64,000 bases of DNA from Nitrospirota bacterium (GTDB lineage Bacteria; JACPQY01): the NCBI GenBank assembly GCA_016180645.1, contig JACPAV010000006.1, positions 1-64,000 of the forward strand, in the 5' to 3' direction. Below, piece by piece: positions 1 to 8,306 of this stretch (position 1 is its first letter; each line of letters starts with the position of its first letter). The notes under the pieces are model-generated. The model made no database searches and was not told the origin of the DNA. It saw only the letters and a list, made by a program, of their open reading frames with translations. The position numbers and the translations under genes are program-made.

Positions 1-590
1 CAGGGCAACCAGTCGGCGTCCGCCACCACCCGGCTCTCCAGCACTTCCTCCAGAGTGACGCGGGATTGGAAGTGGGCGAAGGGGTTGAGCGCCCCGTGGG
101 CGTGGTTCTTCACGGAGATCAACGCCAACTGCTCCTTCGTCGTACCGTACTTCGCCATATGCTGTTGCGCAATCATCGCAAAGACGGACGGCATCACGCG
201 GCCCATCGCCCCCTCCAGGTCATCCTCTCTCGGAGGGATGACTCCCTTTATCCGGTCGGACAACTTCTCCATCCCCACGGCCAGAACGACATCCGCCATC
301 CCGTGAGCGATGGCCAGCATCGCATAGCGGAGGGCCGAGGAGCCACTCGCGCAAGCATTGTCGACATTGAGGATTTCAACGCCGGTCAGGCCGAGCTCCG
401 AGAGCACCCTTTGGCCCGCACAGGTTCCCTGCCGGGTGTGCCCCACATAGGCCATCTGAATGCTGTTTGGCGGCAGGCCACTGTCCTTGATCGCATCCAC
501 GATGGAAGAACGCGCGAGATCATCGATCCGTCGCTCCGGAAACTTGCCGAAGGCGGTCATGCCCACTCCGGCCACGTAGGTCTTCCTCAT
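1..590 (-). CDS. Thiolase / lipid-transfer-type acyl-CoA thiolase, 3' end outside window
   Basis: The frame opens with ATG at 590 (MRKTYVAGVGMTAFGKF) and runs off the window edge after 196 codons. It has the thiolase-superfamily N-terminal strand and the nucleophilic cysteine in a VDNACASGSSAL context (about residue 89), as in SCP2-type and non-condensing thiolases. The start overlaps the DUF35 stop as ATGA (587-590), so the two are translationally coupled. DUF35 proteins form complexes with such thiolases (for example Ltp2-ChsH2 retro-aldolases and archaeal thiolase/HMG-CoA synthase assemblies). Whether this one cleaves or condenses acyl-CoA cannot be told without the C-terminal catalytic residues. 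Identification as thiolase fold is secure; substrate is unknown. Confidence 0.9.
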   Translation of the reverse strand, partial: MRKTYVAGVGMTAFGKFPERRIDDLARSSIVDAIKDSGLPPNSIQMAYVGHTRQGTCAGQRVLSELGLTGVEILNVDNACASGSSALRYAMLAIAHGMADVVLAVGMEKLSDRIKGVIPPREDDLEGAMGRVMPSVFAMIAQQHMAKYGTTKEQLALISVKNHAHGALNPFAHFQSRVTLEEVLESRVVADADWLP

Positions 591-1021
591 GACGGTTCCC
601 CATGAGGTCTGAACTTGTAGCACCAGACTTCCTGACCATTTTCTTCCATGCGCAATTGTCCAAACGTCAGCGCCATCGGCATGCCGATGCGTAGGGGCGG
701 GGCATGCCCCGCCCCTACATCTACATCCAGTATCGAGAACACCCGCACACCCTCTGGCAGGTCGACGTACCCGATGACGTACGGCGCTTTCAGATGAGGC
801 AGCGACATCCGGCAAACGGTAAACGTGTACAACGTACCCTTCTTTGAAAGCGGGACACGGCCGAGTTTCTGCCCAAAGCAAGCGGGGCACCACTCGCGAC
901 CGGGGAAGCACGTCTTCCGGCAGTCCTCGCAACGCATTCCGATCAGGCGTCCGGATTCCGAGTCATTCCCCGGAAGCTCGAAAAGATCCGGAAAAAAGGG
1001 CCTCGGAGGAAGTTGATTCAT
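587..1021 (-). CDS. DUF35 OB-fold / zinc-ribbon acyl-CoA partner protein
   Basis: About 144 residues from ATG at 1021 (MNQLPPRPFF), chosen because it overlaps the upstream ligase stop as ATGA; a longer frame to 1093 would invade that gene. The N-terminal half has a rubredoxin-like zinc ribbon (CEDC at about residue 28 and CPAC about 12 residues later); the C-terminal half is the OB fold typical of DUF35/ChsH2. It likely binds the thiolase encoded next and shapes its acyl-CoA site. Oddity: a perfect 28-bp GTAG...CTAC palindrome (691-718) lies in frame and adds about nine residues (VGAGHAPPL) before the conserved RIGMPM segment. Confidence 0.88.
   Translation of the reverse strand: MNQLPPRPFFPDLFELPGNDSESGRLIGMRCEDCRKTCFPGREWCPACFGQKLGRVPLSKKGTLYTFTVCRMSLPHLKAPYVIGYVDLPEGVRVFSILDVDVGAGHAPPLRIGMPMALTFGQLRMEENGQEVWCYKFRPHGEPS
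691..718. repeat. REP palindrome inserted in a coding region
   Basis: Perfect 28-bp palindrome starting GTAGGGGCGGGG and ending in its complement, with GTAG at one end and CTAC at the other. The same boundary tetranucleotides flank all other REP hairpins in this window (for example 26720, 35087, 46591). Here it sits inside the DUF35 frame and is read as VGAGHAPPL without breaking it. Confidence 0.75.
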
Positions 1022-2454
1022 CTCTGATCGTAGCTTCGCTCGAAGTAGTCCTTTTTCGAAGCCGTTCTCGAAAGAGATTGGGCAGGCACCCACTGGATTT
1101 CAGGGGTCACTTTTAGCTGCGAGTGGAAGGCGTCCTTCAGACGATCCGCAAGTCCTGCCAGATACTCAGGCTCGATGACGTCCCGTGCGGTGGTGCCGCA
1201 AAACCCCTCCCCCGTGTCCGCATATTCCACCTTGAGCCGAAGCGGCGGATTGACGCGGGGCGGAGGTTGATCGAGGACAATCCGGAATTCACCGGTCAGT
1301 TCGGGTTGGAACGATCCGATGACATTTTTCACCGCCGCCGGATAGACGATCACACCTTTCACTTTCAACATGTCGTCCGTGCGCCCGATGATCCGAGACC
1401 GGATGCCCGTCAGGCCACAGGGGCACGGCTCCGTGAAGATCTGCTGGAGATCGCCGGCGGTGTACCGGATGAATGGCGCCGCACCCTTCCATAGTTGAGT
1501 CGTAACCAATTCCCCAATCGCGCCGTTGGTCATTTCGATGGGCTGCTTCGATTCCGGGTCCACCAGTTCATAGTAGTAGAAGTCGTCCATGAGTCGGTGC
1601 ATTCCCTGATACTCCGGCGCATCGCAGGACATGTTGGGCCCTTGCAGATCGAACACCCGCGCTCCGAATTCGCGTTCGAGCTTCTCCTTGACGCTTGGAA
1701 TCCCCACGCCAGTTTCCCCTCCCAGGAGCAGAGTCTGAATGCCCAGCGTTCGGGCAGAACTTCCCATGATCTCTGGAGCCTTCTCGATAAGATGCTCAGC
1801 CAATGAGGGAGTCGCCAACAGGGCCTGAGGCCGGGTGAGCAAGGTGAACTTCAGGATCTTCGACGCCCCGCTCTCGGCGCCCACCGGGACAACACCCATC
1901 CCGAATCGCTGGGCCGCGACGACGTTTGGGACACCGCCGACAAACATGCCCAGGCCGAATCCTATGAGCACGCGCATGCCCGGCCTCAGCCCGGCTCTCC
2001 AGAATGCCCTCGCACGGCCCTCGCACCATACGGCCAAGTCTTTCTCCGCGAAAAGGTAGAATGTCGGTTCACCCGTCGTGCCGGAGGTGGCGCAGAAAAG
2101 CCGAATCTCTTCCGGCCGCGCGCATAGCGTTGTGCCGAAGCCGTGGCCCGGCCGTGATTGAGACTCCTCTTGGGCGAGCCGTTGATCTTCTTTCGTGAAC
2201 AAGGGGACCCGGCTACGAAAATCCTCGAATGAATTGATCTTGGCCGGCTTCCTCCGAAGTCCAGCCAGGCGCGAGCGATGAAATTCCGAGGATCGTTCGA
2301 CGTAGTTGAGAACAGCCTTCAAGCGCTTGAGTCGGGTGGGTTCAAGATGAGGAGTTCCCAGGTGCGATTCGACCTCCATGTTCCAGTACGGTCTCTTGAT
2401 TCGCGGAACCCGGGCGCGTTGGTGTCCGGGCCTGCCTTTGGTCCTCGAACCCAT
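1018..2454 (-). CDS. PaaK-like adenylate-forming acyl-CoA ligase
   Basis: About 478 residues from ATG at 2454 (MGSRTKGR); a TTG at 2514 would extend it by 20 residues and collide with the divergent gene. It resembles phenylacetate-CoA ligases: the family opening YWNMEVES, the P-loop-like SGTTGEPTF (about residue 125), and a C-terminal GRTDDMLKVKGV hinge followed by a small lid domain. It should activate a carboxylic acid with ATP and load CoA; substrate unknown. It is first in a coupled set with DUF35 and thiolase (ATGA overlap at 1018-1021), suggesting an activation and carbon-carbon cleavage pathway for an aromatic or branched acid. Start is moderately certain. Confidence 0.85.
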   Translation of the reverse strand: MGSRTKGRPGHQRARVPRIKRPYWNMEVESHLGTPHLEPTRLKRLKAVLNYVERSSEFHRSRLAGLRRKPAKINSFEDFRSRVPLFTKEDQRLAQEESQSRPGHGFGTTLCARPEEIRLFCATSGTTGEPTFYLFAEKDLAVWCEGRARAFWRAGLRPGMRVLIGFGLGMFVGGVPNVVAAQRFGMGVVPVGAESGASKILKFTLLTRPQALLATPSLAEHLIEKAPEIMGSSARTLGIQTLLLGGETGVGIPSVKEKLEREFGARVFDLQGPNMSCDAPEYQGMHRLMDDFYYYELVDPESKQPIEMTNGAIGELVTTQLWKGAAPFIRYTAGDLQQIFTEPCPCGLTGIRSRIIGRTDDMLKVKGVIVYPAAVKNVIGSFQPELTGEFRIVLDQPPPRVNPPLRLKVEYADTGEGFCGTTARDVIEPEYLAGLADRLKDAFHSQLKVTPEIQWVPAQSLSRTASKKDYFERSYDQR

Positions 2455-2513
2455 CGAATCCACCCTAGCGGGTTTGACGATGGAGTTCAATTGGCTTGAC
2501 GTGAGGTCATCCA

Positions 2514-3740
2514 ATGGAGAGGATATCGATCGCGCCGATGATCGATTTCACACCCCCTCCAGGCGTGGAAGAGGCTCTGGAGAAAATCCGGTGGTTGGGT
2601 CGGGAACGACTTCGACCGCTCGGCATGGAATGCGACGTGAAACATGAGCCCCTACCGCCGGACCATCCCTTCTTCAAGGAGTTCCTCGCTTTGAATCTGC
2701 CGCTCGGGATCAGACCTGGCGTGAAACTGCCGGGAGAAGAAACGGGCGAAAAAATGCTGGGTCGGTTCCGCGTTCTGGTCGGTGAGGAAATTGGGTATTG
2801 GGACCAGGGAGTAGCCCTATCCCTCCCCGGACCCGGCTTGGCCAGTCCTCCCGTCATGTTGATGGGAACCCCGGACCAGAAGGCGGCCTTCTACAGGACC
2901 TATGTAGATAAGAGCATGCCCCACTGGGGTGCTTTCGCCCTCACCGAGCCCGGCGCAGGATCGGATGTCGCGCAGATCAGGAGTACCGCGCGGAAGGACG
3001 GCCGGCACTACGTTCTGAACGGCGAAAAGATGTTCATCACAAACGGGGCGCGTGCCGACTGGGTGATTTGGTTTGCCACCGTCGATCCCAATCAGGGTAG
3101 GGCGGGGCATCGGGCGTTTCTCATCCGGAAAGGTACGCCCGGATTTCGTGTAGCCCGAATCGACAAAAAGATGGGGTTGCGCGGTTCGGAAACAGCGGGA
3201 CTGATCTGTGAAGATTGTCGCGTCAGCGAAGACGATCTGCTGGGCGGTGAAAAACACTATGAGCGGAAAGAAGGATTCAAGGGCGCCATGGGAACCTTCG
3301 ACATGACGCGCCCCACCGTCGCCGTTATGGCGGTGGGAATCGCGCGCGCCGCCTTCGACCACGCCCGATCGTTTGTCCGCGAAGTGCTCGTCCTTTCCCG
3401 CCCGGTACCTCGTTCTCACCGAGTATTGGAACGTCTCAGCATGATGCGGCAGAAGATTGAGACCGCCCGGCTGCTGTGTTGGAGGGCGGCGTGGCTTCTG
3501 GACAAAGGGAAACCCAACAGCATCGAGGCCTCAATGGCCAAGGCATACGCGCCGGTCGCCGCACTCGAAGTCATCCGATCTTCGATGGAAGTCATGGCTG
3601 AGGCGGGCGTGCGACAGGATCGGTTTGTGGAGAAACTATTTCGGGATATCAAGGTCTTCGACATTTTCGAGGGCACGGGCCAAGTTCAGAGGTTGGTTAT
3701 TGCCAAGAAGCTGGCGGGTTATCCGGGTTCGTCGGGGTAG
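2514..3740 (+). CDS. Acyl-CoA dehydrogenase
   Basis: 408 residues with the full ACAD layout: helical N-terminal domain, FAD-contacting FALTEPGAGSD (about 140), the ITNG segment after it, and the C-terminal IFEGTGQVQR carrying the catalytic glutamate at about residue 386. A flavoprotein that would introduce an alpha-beta double bond into an acyl-CoA and pass electrons to ETF. Start at 2514 is supported by a GTGAGGT ribosome site at 2501-2507; an internal ATG at 2538 (MIDFTP) is the alternative. Divergent from the ligase/DUF35/thiolase set, so probably the same pathway from a shared 60-bp control region. Substrate not inferable. Confidence 0.93.
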   Translation: MERISIAPMIDFTPPPGVEEALEKIRWLGRERLRPLGMECDVKHEPLPPDHPFFKEFLALNLPLGIRPGVKLPGEETGEKMLGRFRVLVGEEIGYWDQGVALSLPGPGLASPPVMLMGTPDQKAAFYRTYVDKSMPHWGAFALTEPGAGSDVAQIRSTARKDGRHYVLNGEKMFITNGARADWVIWFATVDPNQGRAGHRAFLIRKGTPGFRVARIDKKMGLRGSETAGLICEDCRVSEDDLLGGEKHYERKEGFKGAMGTFDMTRPTVAVMAVGIARAAFDHARSFVREVLVLSRPVPRSHRVLERLSMMRQKIETARLLCWRAAWLLDKGKPNSIEASMAKAYAPVAALEVIRSSMEVMAEAGVRQDRFVEKLFRDIKVFDIFEGTGQVQRLVIAKKLAGYPGSSG

Positions 3741-4076
3741 CCGTTTGTCGATCTCGCCCGGAGCCCGGCGACTCGATCCGTCAGCCCTCAACATCCGGAC
3801 CGTACCGGGCTCCTCTGGCGAGTCTCTACCGGTTCATGACGCAATCTCCATACCAGCCAACGCAAGGCGTCCGGGCCACGATCAATTGCAGCACACCTGT
3901 TGAGCCCACTCGAATTCCCAAATCCGTGTGACCTGGCTCACTTCGACAAGGCGCAAAAATGCAACGGTGGAGGCTTGATCTTTTTTCAAGAGGTGGGGAC
4001 AGCCATCACCACCGGCAACACCATGCGAAGGTTTCGCTGTTCAATCCGCCCCGCTTTGACTAGAATAGCGCATTCA
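3741..4076. other. Non-coding gap of 336 bases
   Basis: No convincing gene. The in-frame extension upstream of 4077 has no signal-peptide logic or ribosome site. A TAGAAT hexamer at 4061-4066 could be a -10 element for the next gene, but no good -35 was seen. Confidence 0.4.
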
Positions 4077-5027
4077 ATGGTAGCGCGAACGGCCCTCCCG
4101 CTCCTTTGGCTGCTTCTCCCGAAACTCGCCTTTGGCGATCAGTTCGGCTGGAAGCTCACGGTTTCCATCGAGCCCGCGGAAATCAGCTTCCTCGGATCGC
4201 TCCCTGTCGAGACCCTTTGGGCCGAGGGGAAGTCTCTCGAACTGACCCCCGCTCGAGACAATCCCCTCGCAGAGCCGAATCAGCTTGTAATTTCCGGCCA
4301 GCGGGTGGACCTGAATTCGTTCCAAGGACGGCAATTCTATGTGCGGTACACGATCCCGTCCGGAGCGCGCGAAATACGGTTTGTGCTCGTCGATGCGAAC
4401 AAGAGGGAACGCGAGGGCATGATCGCCCTCCCCGAGGTTTCCGCAACGGCGCTTGACAGCGCCCCTGCTATCTTGGCGGGAGATGTCCGCGCTGATCCCC
4501 CAGCAGCTCTGGGCGTCTCTCTGACGCTGCCACCCGGCTACCAGCTGGTGGATCGCTTCTCCAAAACGATCCCGGGAGATCGGCCCACGATCCAGGTTGT
4601 CGCCCGCAAGGCCCACGGGGAGTATCCGATCTTCCTCAAGACACCCGAGGGGCTGACCTTGATCTACCGGCTCATTGCCGATCTCAAGTTGCCGGAAGGA
4701 TGGGACTGGCCCGAGCGAGGCGCCTTGGATTCAGGGTCTCCCGGTAATTCGCCCGGGACGTTGGAAGCCGGTGCGGCACCGAGAATTCGCCGCCCAAAGA
4801 GAGTCGTTTGGACCGGACTCATGGTCGGAGTCGCTACCGCGACGGCGGCCGCCGTTACCTACTACAATGCTCGGGTGCAGCAGAGAGTCGCCGAAAGAAC
4901 GGATAATCCGGACCGCGAGAGGGAATTGCGCAATCGGATCAAGATCGAAAACGCGGCGGCTCTAGGTCTGGCGGCCCTGTCAGGCGCTTCCTTCGGGATC
5001 TCCGCCACCGTGGCCCTCGCCTGGTAG
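4077..5027 (+). CDS. Exported membrane-anchored protein, unknown function
   Basis: About 316 residues if started at ATG 4077, which gives a clean signal peptide (MVARTALPLLWLLLPKLAFG, cut before DQ); ATG at 4023 is an alternative. The body is a beta-rich extracytoplasmic region with a PEGA-like stretch (PEGLTLIYRLIADLKLPEGW near residue 190). It is followed by a basic RRPKR, a hydrophobic segment (WTGLMVGVATATAAAV), a charged helical linker (about 30 residues) and a last hydrophobic helix ending ATVALAW. This resembles periplasmic proteins with a C-terminal hairpin anchor. Convergent with the large lipoprotein gene, from which it is separated by a 28-bp inverted repeat. No function assigned. 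Confidence 0.7.
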   Translation: MVARTALPLLWLLLPKLAFGDQFGWKLTVSIEPAEISFLGSLPVETLWAEGKSLELTPARDNPLAEPNQLVISGQRVDLNSFQGRQFYVRYTIPSGAREIRFVLVDANKREREGMIALPEVSATALDSAPAILAGDVRADPPAALGVSLTLPPGYQLVDRFSKTIPGDRPTIQVVARKAHGEYPIFLKTPEGLTLIYRLIADLKLPEGWDWPERGALDSGSPGNSPGTLEAGAAPRIRRPKRVVWTGLMVGVATATAAAVTYYNARVQQRVAERTDNPDRERELRNRIKIENAAALGLAALSGASFGISATVALAW

Positions 5028-5038
5028 GCTCTACTATC

Positions 5039-5100
5039 GGTATTATCGGTGACAGTATACTTTATTACCGTCAATAAAGTATACTGTCACCGATAATACC
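5039..5100. terminator. 28-bp perfect inverted repeat between convergent genes
   Basis: Left arm 5039-5066 starts GGTATTATCGGTGACAG; the right arm 5073-5100 is its exact complement, and the loop is six bases (ACCGTC). It lies between stops at 5027 (+) and 5100 (-), so it can form a hairpin in both transcripts. It is AT-rich, far longer than usual terminators and lacks a U tract; the right arm reaches into the TAG stop of the minus gene. A bidirectional terminator is the simplest reading; a recombination or inverted-repeat element end is possible. Confidence 0.7.
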
Positions 5101-8100
5101 TACTGCGGAGAAGGAGGGATGAAATCGCAGCGTCTGCCGCCGGGCTTGAACTCGGACTCCAAGCAGCGGTCGTCGCGAATTTCACGCCCTTCCGATTGAA
5201 AGAACCGCCCGATCTGATTGACCATGAACGTATCCATGTCGAATGCCTTTTGGGGCGAGGAGATGAAGAAGCCGTGCTGGTCGGTACCGAAGCCGCACTT
5301 GGACTGGAAGTCATCCTCCTCCAGATGGTCATTGGGACACGTCAGCGGAAGTCTTAGCCCGGACACACCGGGGACACCATAGACGCCTGTCTCCAAGGTC
5401 TTGCGGAGAGGCGGGTCCAGGCGGGGAGGGCAGGTTCCCTTCTGGCAAAGCCCGTCCGTCCCATCAGACAAGTTGTCAGGATCAAAAAGCAGTCCAAACG
5501 GATTGAACCGGTTCAGGGATTCGAGATTCTCGAACACGCGATTGTCGATCAGAACATCGTTGTCGGATTTCCCATAGCGGGAATCCACTTTCCGATATTC
5601 CAGGATCCCCGCCGATCGCGCGATCATCAGGGCGGTATTCAGCGGCACGTTCATGTCGCCAATGGTGCCGATCACGAGCACGTTGCTTCCCTTCCAGTCC
5701 GGCGGCGCCGGCTCCTGCCGGATCGGATCGAGAAAATAGTGGGTCGCGTAGTTGGCGGGATCGGCCGGATCGACAATCATCTGGGCGATCTCCATAAATC
5801 GCCTTGTGTCCGGATTGTTCCGCCTGTAGCCGTATCCACTCGCCAGGGACACGAGCGGAGAATCCTTGGGATAGTTCACCTTCGAACTTCCATCCGAACT
5901 GTAGCTCTGGAAACTTGCGTCCACCCCAAACGTGTTGATTTCGTGCCGAATGGCACAGGCGCCGGCCAGGACCTCATCCTCCAAGGAAGCTGGACACGTG
6001 GCCCCATCGTAGATCGTGACGTTCAGCCGATCTCCCTTGTCCGAAGTAATGTGTGCCCTCATGAAATTGGCTTGGTGTACGCGAACCACGTCGCGCCTCC
6101 CATTGACCGTGTTCTCGACAGACACCCAATCGCCCGCGTTGAGCGCTCCCGTGCGGGCAAAGGTGATCTTCACGTCCCGATTCACATCATGGATGAGAAA
6201 TTTCAAATCCACCTGGTTGTCCTTGGATGGCTGAGCGATGACCATTGGACCGAAGAGGGGCAGAAACACCGCTTCGACGACGCCTCCCTGAATCGTTCGG
6301 GCGCCGATGTCGATGAGCCCGCCTCCCCCGGACACCGGTGCGGCGGCGCGCACATAAGGCTCTATTCCGGCCAGGACGGAAGACAAAATCCCCCCCAGCG
6401 ACTGCCCCCAGGCATAGAAGGGGTTGTCCGGACCGCCGATGTCCGGTGTCCCGTCATGGTTGAAATCACCGGCGATGTCATCGGCTTGGCCGTTATCGTT
6501 GATGTCAAACGGCCACAGCTTCTTGCCGTCATACGTCCTCAGAATCCGGATGAGCTGCATGTAATCCACAACACTTTGTCGCACGACATCCCGAGTGTGG
6601 AACGTATCGGCGGAGAAGAAATCGCCTCCGGAGTCCCCCACCCCGTCCCCATTCAGGTCGCGCGTCCTTCCCGTGCGCGCCTTCAGTAGCGGGCTGAGAC
6701 CATAGGGCGATAGGGCCAGGGGCGCCACGTCGAGAATCTCCTTGGAGAGCGGGATGCCATGCCCCACCGCTTCCATGCCCACGGTGGCGAATCCGAACTT
6801 CGCCATGTGTTCGGCGAAGCCGAGAAACTCCACCCGATTCCCTGTATAGCCGTGACCATAGAAGACCACCGGGAATGGAGGGCCGTAACCGGCTTTTGGA
6901 TTCGCTTTCGGCACGGCCAGCCAGAATACGCCGACGTCCTTCCCCAACCCCTTGACCTTTCCCGAGGCCAGATCGATATCGAAAACCCCGAGATCATCCC
7001 TGTCGCATTTCCTCTCCTCCTCGATCCATCGATTGCAGATGAAATAGGGCGTCTCGAATTCGCCCTGAACGATGTAGTCCACGTAATCCCGATAGGCGCC
7101 TGTGATGGCCTTCTGTTGGTTTTCTTCCGTCTGCAGGCCCAGCAGGCTGATCACCTGCTCCAAGAGCTTGACGATATCCACCGCCTTGAGCGTATAGGGA
7201 TTTCCACCTGCCGCACCCTTGACGATCTCCGCATCGCATGTCCTCGAGAAAATGTCCTGCTTGTTCTCCTCCTTCCATTTCTCCGTGCAGTAGAGGGGCG
7301 GAACGTTGAGAAGTTCGGGCGGAGTAAAATCCGAGAGAAGCTTGAGCGGTCCGGAGCCGTAGAGACCTTTGCGGATGGCCACCAGGTCGCGCGTGATGCT
7401 CTGGGTCGTGAAGGACCATGCAAAGGCCACCTGGTCGATCGACCGGCCCCATCGCGACAGGATCGACGGAAGTTTCTTCAATTCCCGGGTTTGCTGGGTG
7501 TGATTGATGTATTCGAACGGCGATTCCACGTACTGGCCGTTTTCGCCGATGAGGTCCGTGGTGAGCACCACTGCATAGTTGGTTTCTTCTCGAAGGGGCG
7601 CCACCGTTTTGAGGATCAGGGTGTTGTCCGAGAGGTCATAGAAAGTGACCAGATCGTCGTAACAGTTGCCCGTCCCATTTTTCTTGAAGTTCGGGACGCC
7701 GAGTCGACCGTCGTCGTTTGTATCTTCGCCGGGATCGAGCAGGCCGTTGCCATTCAGATCTTCATTGACCGTCTCGAAGAGGATCGTGCAGGAACCCGCG
7801 CGGGGATCGTTATCGAAGTACGAAGTTTCCTCCAGTCCAACGGGGAAGTTTCCCCGCCCCATGTCGATCTCCACCGGCTCCTCTTCGGGGCGATCCAGAT
7901 TGAACACGTAGACCGCGTCATCCGCCAAATCGTGGTTCTTTTGATGCCGGTCGATCAAGGTCTGGAGATCGAGCGGCGAGTCAAACGAGACGGTGATGGC
8001 GCTGATCGTGCTGAAACCGGAAAGACGATCCACTTTGGCCCGAATATCGCGCTCCAGGAGCGTCGGACCCACCAGGCTCGCGTTGACGCGCCGGCCCGTT

Positions 8101-8306
8101 GGCGAACTGGGATCGATTCGCGTGGCGACGTTATTGGGAAACGGGATTTTGGGAAACGGTTTCGCGGTCAGTTCGAACACAATCCGGGGTCCATCCGTCA
8201 ATCGGCGCGGGGCCAAGCCTACATTGGGTTCATTGCCTGAACAGGATAAGACTGCCATACCCAGCAGGGTGCCGACCGCGAACGAGCCACGAATCGGATG
8301 ATTCAC
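5100..8306 (-). CDS. Giant lipoprotein alpha/beta hydrolase with calcium-loop motifs
   Basis: 1068 residues starting with GTG at 8306, fixed by an AAGGAGG site at 8311-8317. The signal peptide ends in a lipobox-like VLSC (about residue 22). An Ig-like N-terminal region resembles extracellular VolA/Pla-type lipases. It is followed by a hydrolase domain with VVFYGHGYTGN (oxyanion strand), the nucleophile elbow GQSLGG (about residue 635) and a C-terminal DQHGFF that may hold the catalytic histidine. Aspartate-rich loops (DLNGNGLLDPGEDTNDDG, DLNGDGVGD, DINDNGQADD, DFNHDGTPD) look like EF-hand or thrombospondin type-3 calcium loops. Probably a cell-surface esterase or lipase. Overlaps the TRAP-type gene as GTGA, hence one operon. 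Confidence 0.82.
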   Translation of the reverse strand: MNHPIRGSFAVGTLLGMAVLSCSGNEPNVGLAPRRLTDGPRIVFELTAKPFPKIPFPNNVATRIDPSSPTGRRVNASLVGPTLLERDIRAKVDRLSGFSTISAITVSFDSPLDLQTLIDRHQKNHDLADDAVYVFNLDRPEEEPVEIDMGRGNFPVGLEETSYFDNDPRAGSCTILFETVNEDLNGNGLLDPGEDTNDDGRLGVPNFKKNGTGNCYDDLVTFYDLSDNTLILKTVAPLREETNYAVVLTTDLIGENGQYVESPFEYINHTQQTRELKKLPSILSRWGRSIDQVAFAWSFTTQSITRDLVAIRKGLYGSGPLKLLSDFTPPELLNVPPLYCTEKWKEENKQDIFSRTCDAEIVKGAAGGNPYTLKAVDIVKLLEQVISLLGLQTEENQQKAITGAYRDYVDYIVQGEFETPYFICNRWIEEERKCDRDDLGVFDIDLASGKVKGLGKDVGVFWLAVPKANPKAGYGPPFPVVFYGHGYTGNRVEFLGFAEHMAKFGFATVGMEAVGHGIPLSKEILDVAPLALSPYGLSPLLKARTGRTRDLNGDGVGDSGGDFFSADTFHTRDVVRQSVVDYMQLIRILRTYDGKKLWPFDINDNGQADDIAGDFNHDGTPDIGGPDNPFYAWGQSLGGILSSVLAGIEPYVRAAAPVSGGGGLIDIGARTIQGGVVEAVFLPLFGPMVIAQPSKDNQVDLKFLIHDVNRDVKITFARTGALNAGDWVSVENTVNGRRDVVRVHQANFMRAHITSDKGDRLNVTIYDGATCPASLEDEVLAGACAIRHEINTFGVDASFQSYSSDGSSKVNYPKDSPLVSLASGYGYRRNNPDTRRFMEIAQMIVDPADPANYATHYFLDPIRQEPAPPDWKGSNVLVIGTIGDMNVPLNTALMIARSAGILEYRKVDSRYGKSDNDVLIDNRVFENLESLNRFNPFGLLFDPDNLSDGTDGLCQKGTCPPRLDPPLRKTLETGVYGVPGVSGLRLPLTCPNDHLEEDDFQSKCGFGTDQHGFFISSPQKAFDMDTFMVNQIGRFFQSEGREIRDDRCLESEFKPGGRRCDFIPPSPQ

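Noticed and set aside
1018-1093. Longer start for the DUF35 protein (MGACPISF...)
   Set aside because: Overlaps the upstream ligase by over 70 bases, whereas ATG 1021 gives an ATGA overlap and the family-typical N-terminus.
6759-8240. 493-residue open frame on the plus strand inside the giant lipoprotein gene
   Set aside because: Antisense to a gene with signal peptide, lipobox and catalytic motifs; no recognisable domain, composition typical of a shadow frame in GC-rich DNA.
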